Below are positions 1 through 9,633 of a DNA stretch of 64,000 bases, in pieces (position 1 is the stretch's first letter; each line of letters begins with the position of its first letter). The DNA is from Anatilimnocola aggregata (GTDB taxonomy: Bacteria > Planctomycetota > Planctomycetia > Pirellulales > Pirellulaceae): assembly GCF_007747655.1 (NCBI RefSeq), contig NZ_CP036274.1:6014001-6078000 (forward strand). The letters run 5' to 3'. The translations under genes were made by a program, and so were the position numbers. The notes beneath the pieces are model-generated. The model was not told the DNA's origin. It saw nothing but the letters and a program-made list of their open reading frames with translations, and made no database searches.

Positions 1-153
1 AAAATGCACAGCTGCGGCAGGCTTTACGTCAGAAACTGGACCGGTTTTAGGGGCCGGCGAGCGTTATCGTGAGGTTCTTGGCAGAACGAGCAGGTAGCAG
101 TCAACATTGAGCAGGTAACGATTTCCACACCATCAACGCATCGCTCTCCGTCC

Positions 154-181
154 TTGCGTGAATGACTCAGGCTGCTAGAAT
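154..181 (+). promoter_or_regulatory. Candidate promoter for pyrB
   Basis: The hexamer TTGCGT (154-159) lies 16 bases before TAGAAT (176-181), a plausible -35/-10 pair about 70 bases ahead of the pyrB start. The -10 box has one mismatch to TATAAT and the -35 box is weak. Positions 1-250 otherwise hold no gene I can support. Confidence 0.3.
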
Positions 182-250
182 TCCCGCAATTTTGTACGCC
201 ACTCGCTCTGCTGTTCATCAGCTGGGCACCGACTGAGCCGAGGAAACTGC

Positions 251-1219
251 ATGACCGCCGCCGGGGCCGAATTTGAAACGCTGCCCGCTGTTTGGACCCG
301 CCGTCATTTGCTCGATTTGGAAAGCCTCTCACCCGCTGAATTAACCTGCGTGCTGGACGCCGCCGATCGCTTCAAAGCTGCGACCGACGACTGCCGCCGC
401 AAAATCAGCGTTCTCACCGGCCGCACGCTGGCCAACCTGTTCTTCGAAAACTCGACGCGCACGCGCAACAGCTTTTCCTTGGCGGCCCGCCGCTTGGGGG
501 CCGACACCGTTGAGTTCTCGTCGTCCGGCAGCAGCACCGCCAAGGGCGAAACAGTCATCGACACGGCCAAGAATATTGAGGCCATGAATGTCGATGCCGT
601 GGTGATTCGCCACCGCACACCTGGTTCCCCTTACTTGCTGGCGAAGAATCTCGATTGCGCGATCATCAACGCCGGCGATGGTCCGCACGAGCACCCGACC
701 CAAGGCTTGCTCGATATTCTCACCATTCGGCAGCGCCGCGGCAGTTTGCAGGGACTTACCGTCGCGCTCGTCGGCGATATCGCTCACAGTCGTACCGCTC
801 GGTCGAACATCTGGGGATTGCAGAAGCTCGGGGCGCACGTGATCCTCTGCGGACCACCGACGCTCGTCTCGCGCCGCTGGGAAGAATTCGGGGTGGAAGT
901 CGCCTATCGACTGGATGACATCGTCGAGCGGTGCGACGTCCTCAACCTGCTGCGAATTCAATTCGAACGGCAATACACGCGGCCATTTCCTTCGGTTCGC
1001 GAGTACGCCCTGCTCTATGCCATGAACAGCGAGCGGATGCGGCGAGCGAAGTCGGACATTCTGATCATGGCCCCCGGCCCCATTAACCGCGGCGTTGAAA
1101 TCACGCCCGACGTGGCCGATGGCCCGCAAAGCGTGATCCTCGAGCAAGTCACCAATGGCATCGCCGTCCGCATGGCTGTCCTCTGGCTCACCATGAACAC
1201 CGCACAAACGAACTCCTGA
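251..1219 (+). CDS. pyrB: Aspartate carbamoyltransferase catalytic subunit
   Basis: Catalyses condensation of carbamoyl phosphate and aspartate to carbamoyl aspartate, the committed step of pyrimidine synthesis, in the cytoplasm. The 322-residue protein has the carbamoyl-phosphate loop STRTR (residues 68-72), a lysine in the mobile 80s-type loop (K98 in TAKGE), the HPTQ motif (148-151) and the late PGPINRG segment, so it looks catalytically intact. The start is supported by AGGAA at 241-245. It carries about 20 extra N-terminal residues relative to compact family members. The next gene, 50 bases on, is a dihydroorotase homolog, the usual partner. No pyrI regulatory chain is present. The identification is secure. 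Confidence 0.96.
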   Translation: MTAAGAEFETLPAVWTRRHLLDLESLSPAELTCVLDAADRFKAATDDCRRKISVLTGRTLANLFFENSTRTRNSFSLAARRLGADTVEFSSSGSSTAKGETVIDTAKNIEAMNVDAVVIRHRTPGSPYLLAKNLDCAIINAGDGPHEHPTQGLLDILTIRQRRGSLQGLTVALVGDIAHSRTARSNIWGLQKLGAHVILCGPPTLVSRRWEEFGVEVAYRLDDIVERCDVLNLLRIQFERQYTRPFPSVREYALLYAMNSERMRRAKSDILIMAPGPINRGVEITPDVADGPQSVILEQVTNGIAVRMAVLWLTMNTAQTNS

Positions 1220-1269
1220 TCTTCAATTTTTCATCCTGCATTCTGGCTTCTTACTTCTGCATTCCCACC

Positions 1270-2550
1270 ATGCGTTTGCTCATTCAAAACGGCCGCGTCA
1301 TTTGCCCCGATCAGGGTCTCGACCGGGTTATGTCGGTGCTGGTCGAAGATGGTCGGATTGCCGCTCTTGATGCGGAAGGGCGCGGCGATGAGCAAGTCAT
1401 TGATGCCACGGGCAAAGTTGTCGCGCCCGGATTGATCGATATCCACACGCAGCTTCGGGAACCGGGCTGCGAAGAAGACGAAACGATCGCCTCGGGGACT
1501 GCCGCGGCCCTGGCGGGGGGATATACAACGATCGCTTGTCTGCCCGAGACCGATCCGCCGATCGATACCGCAGCCAGCGTCGAATTTGTCCGCCAAAAAG
1601 CAGCCCGCGCGGCCAATTGCAATGTCTTCGTCATCGCTTGCGTCAGCAAAAACAAAGAAGGGAAAGAACTGGCCGAACTTGGCACTCTTTCCGAGGCGGG
1701 GGCGATTGCCTTCAGCGATGGCATGGCCTCGATTCAAAGTAGCGAGCTGCTTCGTCGCGCGCTCGAATACAGCCTGATGTTCGGCAAGCCGATTCTGCAT
1801 CATCCGGAATCGATCGAACTTTCGCGTGGCGGCGTCATGCACGAGGGGAAGACTTCGCTCGTACTGGGTCTCGCCGGCATGCCTGCCGAAGCCGAGGACG
1901 TGATGACCAGCCGCGACATTCGCTTGACAGAAGCGACCCACGGACGGCTGCATCTACTCAATATTTCAAGCGCCGTGAGTATTGAATTGGTTCGGCGCAC
2001 CAAACTGCGCGGGATTCACCTGACCGCCGGTGTCTGTGCGATCAATTTCACGCTGACCGATGAAGAGCTGCGGTCGTTTGATGCCGATTTCAAACTCAAT
2101 CCGCCCCTCCGTTCGCGCGAACATGTCGAGGCCTGCATCGCCGGACTGAAGTTTGGCACCATCGACATCATTTCGGCGGGGCACGCGCCGCGGGCGTCGG
2201 AAAAGAAGATGCAGGAGCTTGATCTGGCCCCGTTCGGCATGAGCAGCCTCGAAACCACGTTACCACTCGTTATCACCAAACTGATCGAGCCCGGCCATCT
2301 CGATTGGATCAGTGCGCTTGCTAAGCTGACCGTGAATCCTGCGAAATTGCTCGGACTAAATAAAGGAACGCTCCGCGTCGGTGCTGATGCGGATCTCACC
2401 ATCATCGATCCGGCAACGCGTTGGACCGTTGATCCCAGCAAGTTCAAATCGAAGAGTTGCAACACTCCACTTGCCGGTTACGCCATGATCGGCCGCGCCA
2501 CCCAGACCATTGTGGGTGGCGAAGTGAAATACGAACGAATTGCCGATTAG
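1270..2550 (+). CDS. pyrC: Dihydroorotase homolog lacking metal and catalytic residues
   Basis: Full-length (426 residues) class I dihydroorotase homolog directly after pyrB. Overall family sequence is well kept: the LREPG segment, the EGKTSLVLGL-like middle, NPPLRS, and the C-terminal GADADLTIIDP. The active-site positions are not. The HxH metal pair is H59-T-Q61. The histidine usually found in the HVSTA strand is N231. The PHH pair is A-I-N (257-259). The catalytic Asp of SDHAPH is G304 (AGHAPR). I infer it cannot hydrolyse dihydroorotate. It may instead be a structural partner of PyrB, as known for the inactive PyrC' of Pseudomonas ATCase. An active dihydroorotase should then be encoded elsewhere. 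No clear Shine-Dalgarno sequence precedes the ATG. Confidence 0.93.
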   Translation: MRLLIQNGRVICPDQGLDRVMSVLVEDGRIAALDAEGRGDEQVIDATGKVVAPGLIDIHTQLREPGCEEDETIASGTAAALAGGYTTIACLPETDPPIDTAASVEFVRQKAARAANCNVFVIACVSKNKEGKELAELGTLSEAGAIAFSDGMASIQSSELLRRALEYSLMFGKPILHHPESIELSRGGVMHEGKTSLVLGLAGMPAEAEDVMTSRDIRLTEATHGRLHLLNISSAVSIELVRRTKLRGIHLTAGVCAINFTLTDEELRSFDADFKLNPPLRSREHVEACIAGLKFGTIDIISAGHAPRASEKKMQELDLAPFGMSSLETTLPLVITKLIEPGHLDWISALAKLTVNPAKLLGLNKGTLRVGADADLTIIDPATRWTVDPSKFKSKSCNTPLAGYAMIGRATQTIVGGEVKYERIAD

Positions 2551-2564
2551 CGCCGAACCGATCG

Positions 2565-3854
2565 CTACCACATTGGAATCGTCAGTTCCTTGCGCGCACC
2601 GGCGCGAAGCACGGTGAGCTTGACGGAATCTTGCGGGCCGTGAGCCAGCCGCATTTGCACCAGAAAGTCCGACTCGGAGAGTGGTTCACTCTTGCCATCG
2701 ACGGCTACGATGACGTCTCCCGCTTTGAGTCCTGCCGCCTGCACCTTCGGTCCACCCTTGCCAAACAGACCTTTCACGACGAGTGCTAGAGTGTCGTCTT
2801 TGATGCCTTGCTTCTCACGTTCGGCCGCGGGGAGTAGCTCGAACTTGACACCCTGACGTAGCCCATACCAGGTCGAAGCGCGCCAGCCGATGTCATACTC
2901 TTTCCAATTGCCGCTGAGCGCGAGTGTCTTATTTAGCGACTTTCCATCGCGGGTCAGAGTTAGCGGTAATTCACTGGTGCTGGGTGTGGAATTAAGAATC
3001 CATTGCACGTCGGCAGTCGAAATCAACGGCTGACCGGCAAGTAAGCTGAGTGTATCGCCGGCTTGAATGCCCGCTTTGTCCGCAGCTGAGCCAGACTGCA
3101 CACTTTTCACCAGCAGCCCATCGGCCGTGTCGAACGTCAGTCCGACGCGATCCGGCATGGGAAAGACGTACAGATCTTCCTTGTTCAGCCGACCCGCCTC
3201 CCACTTGGCCCGTAGGGCAAACTCTTTGACCATGTGGCAATGAATGCAGTTTTGCTTCGTACTGGCAGGCGTGGGCTTGTCGGTTAGACCCGGGGTCTTT
3301 TCGGGAACAGCGTATTCGGGGTCTTTGCCAGTTTTCGCAGCCAGTGCTGACTTGTGCTTGTCAAAGTCCCGGTGCAGGGCCAGGGCTCGTTCAGCCGCTT
3401 TGCTAAATCCTGCCTGCGAAAGAAGAATGTCAGACTGAGCACCCGTGCTGTTGCGAGTGCCATAGCGGCCATAGATCGTCAGATCGGCATTGAGAAACAT
3501 GGCCGACCACGACATATCGTAGTCGTATTGAAAGGTCTTCAGGTCGAGCCCATTCGTCTGAATGACCCGCACGCAGACGAACTGCTTCTCGAGCTTCTCG
3601 AGTTCTGCATCGGGCTGCATGACTTGTTGATCGAGCGTTCGTCCTGGCGGGCACGGCACGCAGCGCAGTACCACCAGCAGCGGTTTGCCGGTGGCCTTCG
3701 CTTCTGCCTTGGCAAGGGGCAGATCGTCATAGATCCAGTGCGGTGCAACATCAATGTCTTTGAGTAGTTCGCCCAGCGGCGATTTCTCGGCCGCTTGAAT
3801 TGAACTGGCGAATAACATCACAATCGAACAGGCCAATAATAGTCTTGAGTGCAT
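2565..3854 (-). CDS. Secreted thioredoxin-fold/PDZ protein (Trx7/PDZ type)
   Basis: A 429-residue exported protein. It has a signal peptide (about residues 1-22, ending SSIQAAE), a thioredoxin-like domain with a CVPC redox motif (C65, C68), a CIHCH motif (203-207) that could bind a c-type heme or metal, and two PDZ-like domains (about 225-310 and 340-425). The layout matches the planctomycete Trx7/PDZ family, some members of which carry selenocysteine at the first redox Cys. Here it is a plain Cys codon. I start at the ATG at 3854, which has AGGAG 8 bases ahead and opens directly into the signal peptide, rather than at the longer frame to 3893. It probably shares an operon with the secreted protein upstream (gap 63 bases). 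The role is likely periplasmic redox chemistry; the substrate is unknown. Confidence 0.85.
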   Translation of the reverse strand: MHSRLLLACSIVMLFASSIQAAEKSPLGELLKDIDVAPHWIYDDLPLAKAEAKATGKPLLVVLRCVPCPPGRTLDQQVMQPDAELEKLEKQFVCVRVIQTNGLDLKTFQYDYDMSWSAMFLNADLTIYGRYGTRNSTGAQSDILLSQAGFSKAAERALALHRDFDKHKSALAAKTGKDPEYAVPEKTPGLTDKPTPASTKQNCIHCHMVKEFALRAKWEAGRLNKEDLYVFPMPDRVGLTFDTADGLLVKSVQSGSAADKAGIQAGDTLSLLAGQPLISTADVQWILNSTPSTSELPLTLTRDGKSLNKTLALSGNWKEYDIGWRASTWYGLRQGVKFELLPAAEREKQGIKDDTLALVVKGLFGKGGPKVQAAGLKAGDVIVAVDGKSEPLSESDFLVQMRLAHGPQDSVKLTVLRAGARKELTIPMW

Positions 3855-3917
3855 CTCAACTGCTCCTGGCTGGCTGAATTGAGGCCGCCCCACCGAGGGA
3901 CGACTCGTTTCGGCTGG

Positions 3918-4481
3918 CTACTCTTTCTTAACGAGAATTTTGGGGAGGTCAGCAACAACTTTGTCGACGGCAGCGGCGGTCAATTCGCCGGCGCGAAAGG
4001 CATGATTCGCTTCGACCTTGAAATCGCGATACAACACCACCGTTACTTCAGCATCTTTCGCCACTTCAAAGCCTTCGGGTCCAGCGACTTCGTAGGTCGA
4101 GACAATCAGTTTCTTTAGACTGTGCTTCTTCGCACTGGCGGCCAATTGCTCTTTCAGCTTGTCATCTTCATTCAAAAATACAACAAAGCTGCCCATTGCC
4201 AGAGCATCGCTGTTTGCAGTCGTCGTTTCCAATTCAGCGAGCAGCTTCCAAAGAGCTTCGCTGGGCTGGCGGGCAAAGACCATCGCGACCGGGCTGACAC
4301 CGTTCTCGCAAACCAGGCAATGTCGCTCGCCGGCATGTTCACCATTCACATTCAGTGGTTCGAAAATGGCAGTGATTTTCTCGCCGGCCTGCAATCCCGA
4401 GCGAACCGGCTCAGCAGCGTATGAGTTGGCCACGAAAATTGCCAACACAAGAACGCTCGCCAATGGTGGCAACTTGGACAT
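3918..4481 (-). CDS. Secreted protein, probable thioredoxin-like fold
   Basis: A 187-residue protein with a clear signal peptide (about 1-22, ending ANSYAAE). It has a CLVC motif at about residue 55, then alternating hydrophobic strands and a charged helix that suggest a thioredoxin/peroxiredoxin-like fold. Near the C-terminus it reads VTVVLYRDFKVEANHAF, typical of planctomycete secreted thioredoxin-like proteins. Only 63 bases separate it from the thioredoxin/PDZ gene on the same strand, so a two-gene redox operon is likely. I do not recognise a named family. Confidence 0.75.
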   Translation of the reverse strand: MSKLPPLASVLVLAIFVANSYAAEPVRSGLQAGEKITAIFEPLNVNGEHAGERHCLVCENGVSPVAMVFARQPSEALWKLLAELETTTANSDALAMGSFVVFLNEDDKLKEQLAASAKKHSLKKLIVSTYEVAGPEGFEVAKDAEVTVVLYRDFKVEANHAFRAGELTAAAVDKVVADLPKILVKKE

Positions 4482-4736
4482 CAGTCGAATTCCTGTTCGT
4501 GGGAAGGGGGGGCGAAAGGCTTTGCAGGCTGCCGATTGTGGACATTGGCAGGTAACATTTCAAGTCGCAAAGTCGAATCGAAGTGAGATCGCGTAAATTC
4601 GCACTCCTGAAAATTAGATACTCGCGGCCGCGATCTTTGCAGCCCGATTTGACCGTCGCACTTTGGTTAGCGAGAATGCGATTGGCTTCGGCCGCCTAAG
4701 TCTCTCCCACCTCGCCGCCAGAAAGTGCCCGCCGCT

Positions 4737-6272
4737 ATGCGACCGTCAGCTCTCCGTTGTTGGAACTTCATGCTATTGCTTTTGGCGATTCTTGGTTGCG
4801 GTGAGATCGTGGCTGCTCAAGAGAAAGCAGCGCGGCCGAACATTCTGTTCATCATGTCGGACGACCATGCTTATCAGGCGATCAGCGCCTATGGCAGCAA
4901 GGTGAACCAGACGCCGAACATCGATCGCCTGGCCAAAGAGGGAATGCGTTTCGACCGCTGCTTTGTGACCAACAGCATCTGCGGACCAGCGCGGGCGGTG
5001 ATTCTTACCGGCAAGTACAGCCACCTGAACGGCTTCACCACGAACAACAATCGATTCAACGGCGCTCAACAAACCGTAGCAAAGTTGCTGCAAGCGGGAG
5101 GCTATCAAACCGCGATGATCGGCAAGTGGCACTTGGTGACCGATCCCACTGGCTTCGATCACTGGAGCGTGCTGCAAGGGCAAGGCCCTTACTACAACCC
5201 GGGAATGAAGACGCCGGCTGGCGTCGTCAAACACACGGGCTATACGACTGACATCATTACCGATCAGGCGCTGGAATGGCTCGAAAAAAATCGCGACACA
5301 AAGAAGCCATTTCTGCTCATGTATCAGCACAAAGCGCCGCATCGCAACTGGCAACCGCCACCGCGCTATCTGGACAAGTACAAGGACGTCAAGATTCCCG
5401 AGCCAGCCAACTTGCTCGACGACTACAAGGGTCGCGGCACACCGGCGCGCGAAAACCAGATGAGCATCGCCAAGCATCTGAGTCCCAACGACCTCAAGCT
5501 GGTGCCCCAGCAGGGTACGAATCCCGAACAACGGGCTGCGCTGACCAAAGCCTATGAAGAAGAGAACAAAAGATTCGCCGAAGCGAAGCTGCAAGGCGAT
5601 GATCTGACCCGCTGGAACTATCAGCGGTATGTGAAAGATTATTTGCGTTGCGTCGACGCCGTCGACGACAACGTGGGCCGCGTACTGAAGTACCTCGATG
5701 ACAGCGGACTCGCGAAGAACACGATTGTTATCTACACCTCCGATCAAGGATGGTACTTAGGCGAACATGGTTGGTACGACAAGCGTTGGATGTACGAAGA
5801 ATCGTTTCGCACGCCGCTGATCGTGCGCTGGCCCGGCAAGATCAAGCCCGGCAGCGTGAACAAAGACCTGGTGATGAATCTCGATTTTCCCGAGACGTTT
5901 CTCGAAATCGCCGGCTTGCCGATCCCTGCCGATATGCAAGGCTGCAGCATCGTGCCGGTCCTGCAAGGGCAGACTCCGGACAACTGGCGCAAGAGCGTCT
6001 ATTACCACTACTACGAGTTTCCGCAGCCGCACCATGTGCATCCACACTACGGCGTCCGCACCGAAAAGCACAAGCTGATTCACTTCTACACAATCAACGA
6101 GTGGGAGCTGTACGACCTGGAAAAAGATCCGAGCGAAATGCAATCTCGCTACATGGATCCCGCTTACGAGCAGATCGTGGCCGACCTCAAGCGGCAGCTA
6201 GAAGAACTGCGCAAGCAGTACAAGGACGACGGTAAGGTGGCCGAATTCGATGAGCTAACACCCAAGCCCTAA
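4737..6272 (+). CDS. Secreted sulfatase (alkaline-phosphatase superfamily)
   Basis: A 511-residue exported sulfatase. After a hydrophobic N-terminus it reads [11 protein letters not shown] (metal-binding Asp pair, about residues 42-43). The core C-G-P-A-R motif (C82, P84, R86) is the site where Cys would be oxidised to formylglycine, with Ala replacing the usual Ser. It is followed by GKWH and a late [17 protein letters not shown] segment. The sequence most resembles N-acetylglucosamine-6-sulfatase/mucin-sulfatase type enzymes, acting on sulfated glycans outside the cytoplasm. A GTG at 4725 is a possible earlier start. I prefer the ATG at 4737 because it opens into the signal sequence. A Cys after LLLLAILG might be lipidated, but the lipobox is poor. 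Confidence 0.92.
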   Translation: MRPSALRCWNFMLLLLAILGCGEIVAAQEKAARPNILFIMSDDHAYQAISAYGSKVNQTPNIDRLAKEGMRFDRCFVTNSICGPARAVILTGKYSHLNGFTTNNNRFNGAQQTVAKLLQAGGYQTAMIGKWHLVTDPTGFDHWSVLQGQGPYYNPGMKTPAGVVKHTGYTTDIITDQALEWLEKNRDTKKPFLLMYQHKAPHRNWQPPPRYLDKYKDVKIPEPANLLDDYKGRGTPARENQMSIAKHLSPNDLKLVPQQGTNPEQRAALTKAYEEENKRFAEAKLQGDDLTRWNYQRYVKDYLRCVDAVDDNVGRVLKYLDDSGLAKNTIVIYTSDQGWYLGEHGWYDKRWMYEESFRTPLIVRWPGKIKPGSVNKDLVMNLDFPETFLEIAGLPIPADMQGCSIVPVLQGQTPDNWRKSVYYHYYEFPQPHHVHPHYGVRTEKHKLIHFYTINEWELYDLEKDPSEMQSRYMDPAYEQIVADLKRQLEELRKQYKDDGKVAEFDELTPKP

Positions 6273-6285
6273 CTGCAGAGCAAGG

Positions 6286-6291
6286 TATAAT
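6286..6291 (+). promoter_or_regulatory. Possible -10 box before the toxin-antitoxin pair
   Basis: An exact TATAAT lies 40 bases ahead of the antitoxin ATG. No convincing -35 hexamer is seen at 16-18 bases upstream, so this is only a candidate. Confidence 0.25.
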
Positions 6292-6330
6292 TAAGTGACG
6301 TGGCGAACGTCGATTTGAACGAGGGCAATC

Positions 6331-6585
6331 ATGGTTATTCAACTTACTCCGCAGTTGCAAGCCACTCTGGCAGAAGAGGCCAGTAAGCTGGGTGTCACAC
6401 CCGAGCAACTGGCGATTGCTGCGCTACAGGAGCGATTCCCGGCAAAGACGTCGCTGGTGCTTGCTCCGAATGTTCAGTGGATGGAACCGCAGGATGAATG
6501 GGAACGACGACTCTTTTCCATCGGCAAGGATCTCGGTTTCTCCCCACCTCGTGACTGGTTAACCAGCGAGAATTATTACGAATAA
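6331..6585 (+). CDS. Small antitoxin-like protein
   Basis: An 84-residue protein with an N-terminal helical segment (TPQLQATLAEEASKLGV, then PEQLAIAALQERF) that resembles a ribbon-helix-helix-type DNA-binding half. A more acidic, Trp-rich C-terminal tail (WMEPQDEWERRL) could bind the toxin. Its TAA stop overlaps the ATG of the PIN-domain gene by one base (TAATG), which fits translational coupling. By position and size it is the antitoxin of a VapBC-like module. The family could not be confirmed by sequence alone. Confidence 0.72.
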   Translation: MVIQLTPQLQATLAEEASKLGVTPEQLAIAALQERFPAKTSLVLAPNVQWMEPQDEWERRLFSIGKDLGFSPPRDWLTSENYYE

Positions 6586-7046
6586 TGAGCGTTTTGCTGG
6601 ATACAAGCGTACTTTGCCGTTTAGCGAACAAGGTGGACGTCGATCATGCGATAACGAATGCCGTGCTGATCAAGATCCATCGGCAAGGCGAACGCTCGTG
6701 TATTACGGCACAGAACTTGATCGAATTTCGCAACGTGGCCACGCGACCGACCTCTGTTAACGGTTTGGGGATGAGCGCACACCACGCAGATTTGATGAGC
6801 GAGGATTTTGAGCGCACATTTCACTTCCTTTCCGACATGCCCACGATCTTTACCGCCTGGAAACAACTCGTTACCAATGCCGGGGTCATTGGCAAGCAGG
6901 TCCATGACGCCCGACTGGTGGCAGTCTGCCATGCTCATCAAATCGATCAACTGCTGACGTTCAATGTTGGGCACTTCGCGCGACTCGCTTCGTTTGGTCC
7001 ACCTTTGAAGATTCTCGATCCGCAGTCCTATTCGCCGCCGGCTTGA
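6585..7046 (+). CDS. PIN-domain toxin (VapC-like ribonuclease)
   Basis: A 153-residue PIN-domain protein. The acidic residues expected for Mg2+-dependent RNase activity are in place: D6 in LLDTSVL, E47 in NLIEFRNV, an Asp in the HDARLVAV segment (about 108), and the late LLTFN strand. Proteins of this type cleave tRNA or rRNA when freed from their antitoxin. It is translated from an ATG that overlaps the stop of the upstream antitoxin-like gene. No frameshift or missing motif was seen, so the module looks intact. Confidence 0.85.
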   Translation: MSVLLDTSVLCRLANKVDVDHAITNAVLIKIHRQGERSCITAQNLIEFRNVATRPTSVNGLGMSAHHADLMSEDFERTFHFLSDMPTIFTAWKQLVTNAGVIGKQVHDARLVAVCHAHQIDQLLTFNVGHFARLASFGPPLKILDPQSYSPPA

Positions 7047-7229
7047 TCGCCCCGAGACTCGGCTTTAGTTTATCCGCCCAGCGTTTGCCTTGTCCTTCCC
7101 GCCGAATTCACTCGCGATTCACGCCATTTGCGGCAATAATTGCTTGGCACGGGCGAACTACTGCCAAAGCAACTTAACGATTCCGGCCAGACTTGGCCGG
7201 AAGCACCCGTGATCGCGGGAGAATGAGCC

Positions 7230-7847
7230 ATGACATCTTTGTTTTTGTTTTTTGCCGTCGTCGGTGGAACCGTTCTGATCTGCCAGTTCGTGCTGACCCT
7301 AATCGGTCTGAGCGGCGGCCACGAAATTCCCGATGATCTATCCGTGGACCATGGCGGCGATTTTAGCGATGGTAGCGATCAGGGTGGTGACATCGGCCAC
7401 GGACACTCCGGGGACGCGCACGCGTCAAGTTGGTTGTTCGGCGTACTTTCGTTCCGCACCTTGGTTGCCGCGAGCACGTTTTTCGGATTGGGAGGGCTCG
7501 CCGCCCGCGAAGGGGGCCTGCCATTGCTACCGCAGCTCTTGATTGCTGCAGTTTGCGGCCTAGGGGCAATGTATGGGGTACATTGGATCATGAAATTGAT
7601 CGGTCGCTTGGGAGAGGATGGCACCGTTCGCATTCAGCGAGCGATTGGCCAAGAGGGCACGGTGTACATTCCCATCCCAGGTAGCAGGGCCCAGGCTGGC
7701 AAGATTCAGCTTCGCTTGCAAAACCGGTTGATGGAGTACGCAGCGGTAACCGAAGCGACGGGTCGCCTGGCGACGGGAACCAAGGTCCGCGTGGTCGGTG
7801 TCGCCGGCGATGTGCTGGAAGTCACGCCGTTGCCTAAGTCCGCCTAA
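7230..7847 (+). CDS. NfeD-like membrane protein, flotillin partner
   Basis: A 205-residue membrane protein. It has one N-terminal transmembrane segment (about 3-27), a Gly/Asp/His-rich loop (about 30-70) with repeated HGG/HGDF-like stretches, one or two further membrane segments (about 75-122), and a C-terminal beta-rich domain of the NfeD OB-fold type starting near VRIQRAIGQEGTVYIP. The gene immediately upstream of flotillin usually encodes such a protein (as YuaF with YuaG in Bacillus), and here the flotillin start is 114 bases downstream. GGGAGA 9 bases before the ATG supports the start. It probably helps organise or regulate flotillin membrane microdomains. Confidence 0.82.
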   Translation: MTSLFLFFAVVGGTVLICQFVLTLIGLSGGHEIPDDLSVDHGGDFSDGSDQGGDIGHGHSGDAHASSWLFGVLSFRTLVAASTFFGLGGLAAREGGLPLLPQLLIAAVCGLGAMYGVHWIMKLIGRLGEDGTVRIQRAIGQEGTVYIPIPGSRAQAGKIQLRLQNRLMEYAAVTEATGRLATGTKVRVVGVAGDVLEVTPLPKSA

Positions 7848-7961
7848 CAGCACCGCATGCTGCGGTTTTTCGCAATCTGATTCGCGCTTCTCACGATTCG
7901 GGCTCAACGCTCGCAACTGCGGAAGCGCCGCGCAACGCATACACACAGGGGAGATTGGACC

Positions 7962-9578
7962 ATGTCACACGCACTACTGCTCGCCGACGCCGCGACGGTC
8001 GCTGGCATCATCGGAATCATCATCGTCTTTGTGGCAATCGTGTTTTTCGGTTTCATCATCATGCTGGTCAGGCAGTTTAAACGTTGCCCCAGCAACCGCG
8101 TGCTCGTGATCTATGGTCGCACCGGCAAAGGTGGCCAGGCCAGCAAGACGATCCACGGTGGTGCTGCGTTCGTGTGGCCGCTCGTGCAGGACTATGCCTA
8201 TCTGAGCTTGGAGCCAATCCAGATTGAAGTGCCGCTGCGAGGCGCGTTGTCGTCGGAAAATATCCGCGTGAACGTCCCTAGCGTGTTCACTGTTGCCATC
8301 GATACCAAGCCAGACGTCATGCAGAACGCAGCGGTTCGATTGCTCGGACTGTCGACGCAGGAAGTCCGCAAGCAAGCCGAAGAAATGATCTTTGGTCAAT
8401 TGCGGCAAGTGATCGCTTCGATGGGGATCGAAGAAATCAACCGCGACCGCGATAAGTTCCTCGAACACGTGCAGCACTCGCTCGAGCCGGAACTCGCGAA
8501 GATCGGCCTCCAACTGATTAACGTGAATATCACCGACATCACCGATGAGTCGGGCTATATCGACGCGATCGGCCAAAAGGCTGCGTCGCTGGCCATTCAA
8601 CAGGCCCGCGGTGACGTCGCCGACAACGAAAAGATGGGTGAAACCCGCGTCGCGGCGGCTGAGCGCGATAAGTCGATTCAAGTATCGAATGCTCGCAAGG
8701 AACAAGCGATCGGCACTCGCGAAGCCCAGCGCGATCAGTTGGTGCGCGTTGCCGCTTTGGAAAAAGATCAAGCGGTCGGTGAGAAGCAGGCCGCGTTCGA
8801 GCGCGAAGCTTCGGTGAAAGACGCCGAGCGGCACATGCGTATTCAAGTGGCTGAGGCCGATGCCAGCGCCATCGACGGCGAAAATAGCTCCGCCGCCCGC
8901 GTGGCTGCCTCCGCTGCCGAACTGGCAATTCGCAAAGCCGAAGCCTACGAAAAGGGTGAAGGACGCCGCAAAGAAGCCGAAGCTCACGTTATGGAGATTC
9001 AAAACCGCGCCATGGCCAAGGCTGCCCTTGCCGAGGCTGAACGTGTGGAAGCAGAGCAACGAGCTAAGCTCGAAGCTCCGGCGAAGGCTCAAAAGGCCAA
9101 GCAAATCGTCGATGCCGAAGCGATCGCCGAAAAGCGCCTGATCGAAGCCAAGGCTGAAGCCGATGCGATCTTCCTCAAGCTCGAAGCCGAAGCTCGCGGT
9201 CAGTACGAGATGCTGGCCAAGAAGGGCGAAGGTCTCAAGCAGATCGTCGCGGCTTGCGGTGGCTCGAACCAGGCCTTCCAGATGCTGATGCTCGAACACC
9301 TCGACAACCTGGCCGAAGCTTCGGCCAAGGCGATCTCGAACATCAAGTTCGACAAGGTCGTGGTGTGGGAAGGTGGTGGCGCGAATGGCCGCAGCTCGAC
9401 CGCTGATTTCCTCAGCGGCATGGCCCGCAGCTTGCCGCCGATGATGCAAGTGATGCGCGATATTGGCGGCGTCGAACTGCCCGAATCGCTCGTCAAACTT
9501 GGCACCGACTTGCCATCTGCTGCCGAACCTGTTGTGTCACGCAATGGTGACTCGCCGGCAAAGTCCGCCAAAACCTAA
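7962..9578 (+). CDS. Flotillin family protein (SPFH domain)
   Basis: A 538-residue flotillin. It has an N-terminal membrane segment (about 8-35), a SPFH/prohibitin-type domain (about 40-210), and then a long Ala/Glu/Lys-rich coiled-coil region (about 215-430) with the AEA/EAE repeats typical of flotillins. A C-terminal region follows with an ANGRSSTADFLSGMARSLPP segment. Flotillins scaffold lipid microdomains and influence membrane protein assembly. The pairing with the NfeD-like gene upstream supports the call. The start has GGGGAG 8 bases ahead. Confidence 0.93.
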   Translation: MSHALLLADAATVAGIIGIIIVFVAIVFFGFIIMLVRQFKRCPSNRVLVIYGRTGKGGQASKTIHGGAAFVWPLVQDYAYLSLEPIQIEVPLRGALSSENIRVNVPSVFTVAIDTKPDVMQNAAVRLLGLSTQEVRKQAEEMIFGQLRQVIASMGIEEINRDRDKFLEHVQHSLEPELAKIGLQLINVNITDITDESGYIDAIGQKAASLAIQQARGDVADNEKMGETRVAAAERDKSIQVSNARKEQAIGTREAQRDQLVRVAALEKDQAVGEKQAAFEREASVKDAERHMRIQVAEADASAIDGENSSAARVAASAAELAIRKAEAYEKGEGRRKEAEAHVMEIQNRAMAKAALAEAERVEAEQRAKLEAPAKAQKAKQIVDAEAIAEKRLIEAKAEADAIFLKLEAEARGQYEMLAKKGEGLKQIVAACGGSNQAFQMLMLEHLDNLAEASAKAISNIKFDKVVVWEGGGANGRSSTADFLSGMARSLPPMMQVMRDIGGVELPESLVKLGTDLPSAAEPVVSRNGDSPAKSAKT

Positions 9579-9633
9579 AGCGTCTCCCGCAATTCGCAAC
9601 GTCAGCGCGCGATGATCGCTGACCCAAGCAAAG

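Noticed and set aside
7974-9449. 491-codon minus-strand frame opposite flotillin
   Set aside because: Mirror of a highly biased coding strand; translation shows no family pattern.
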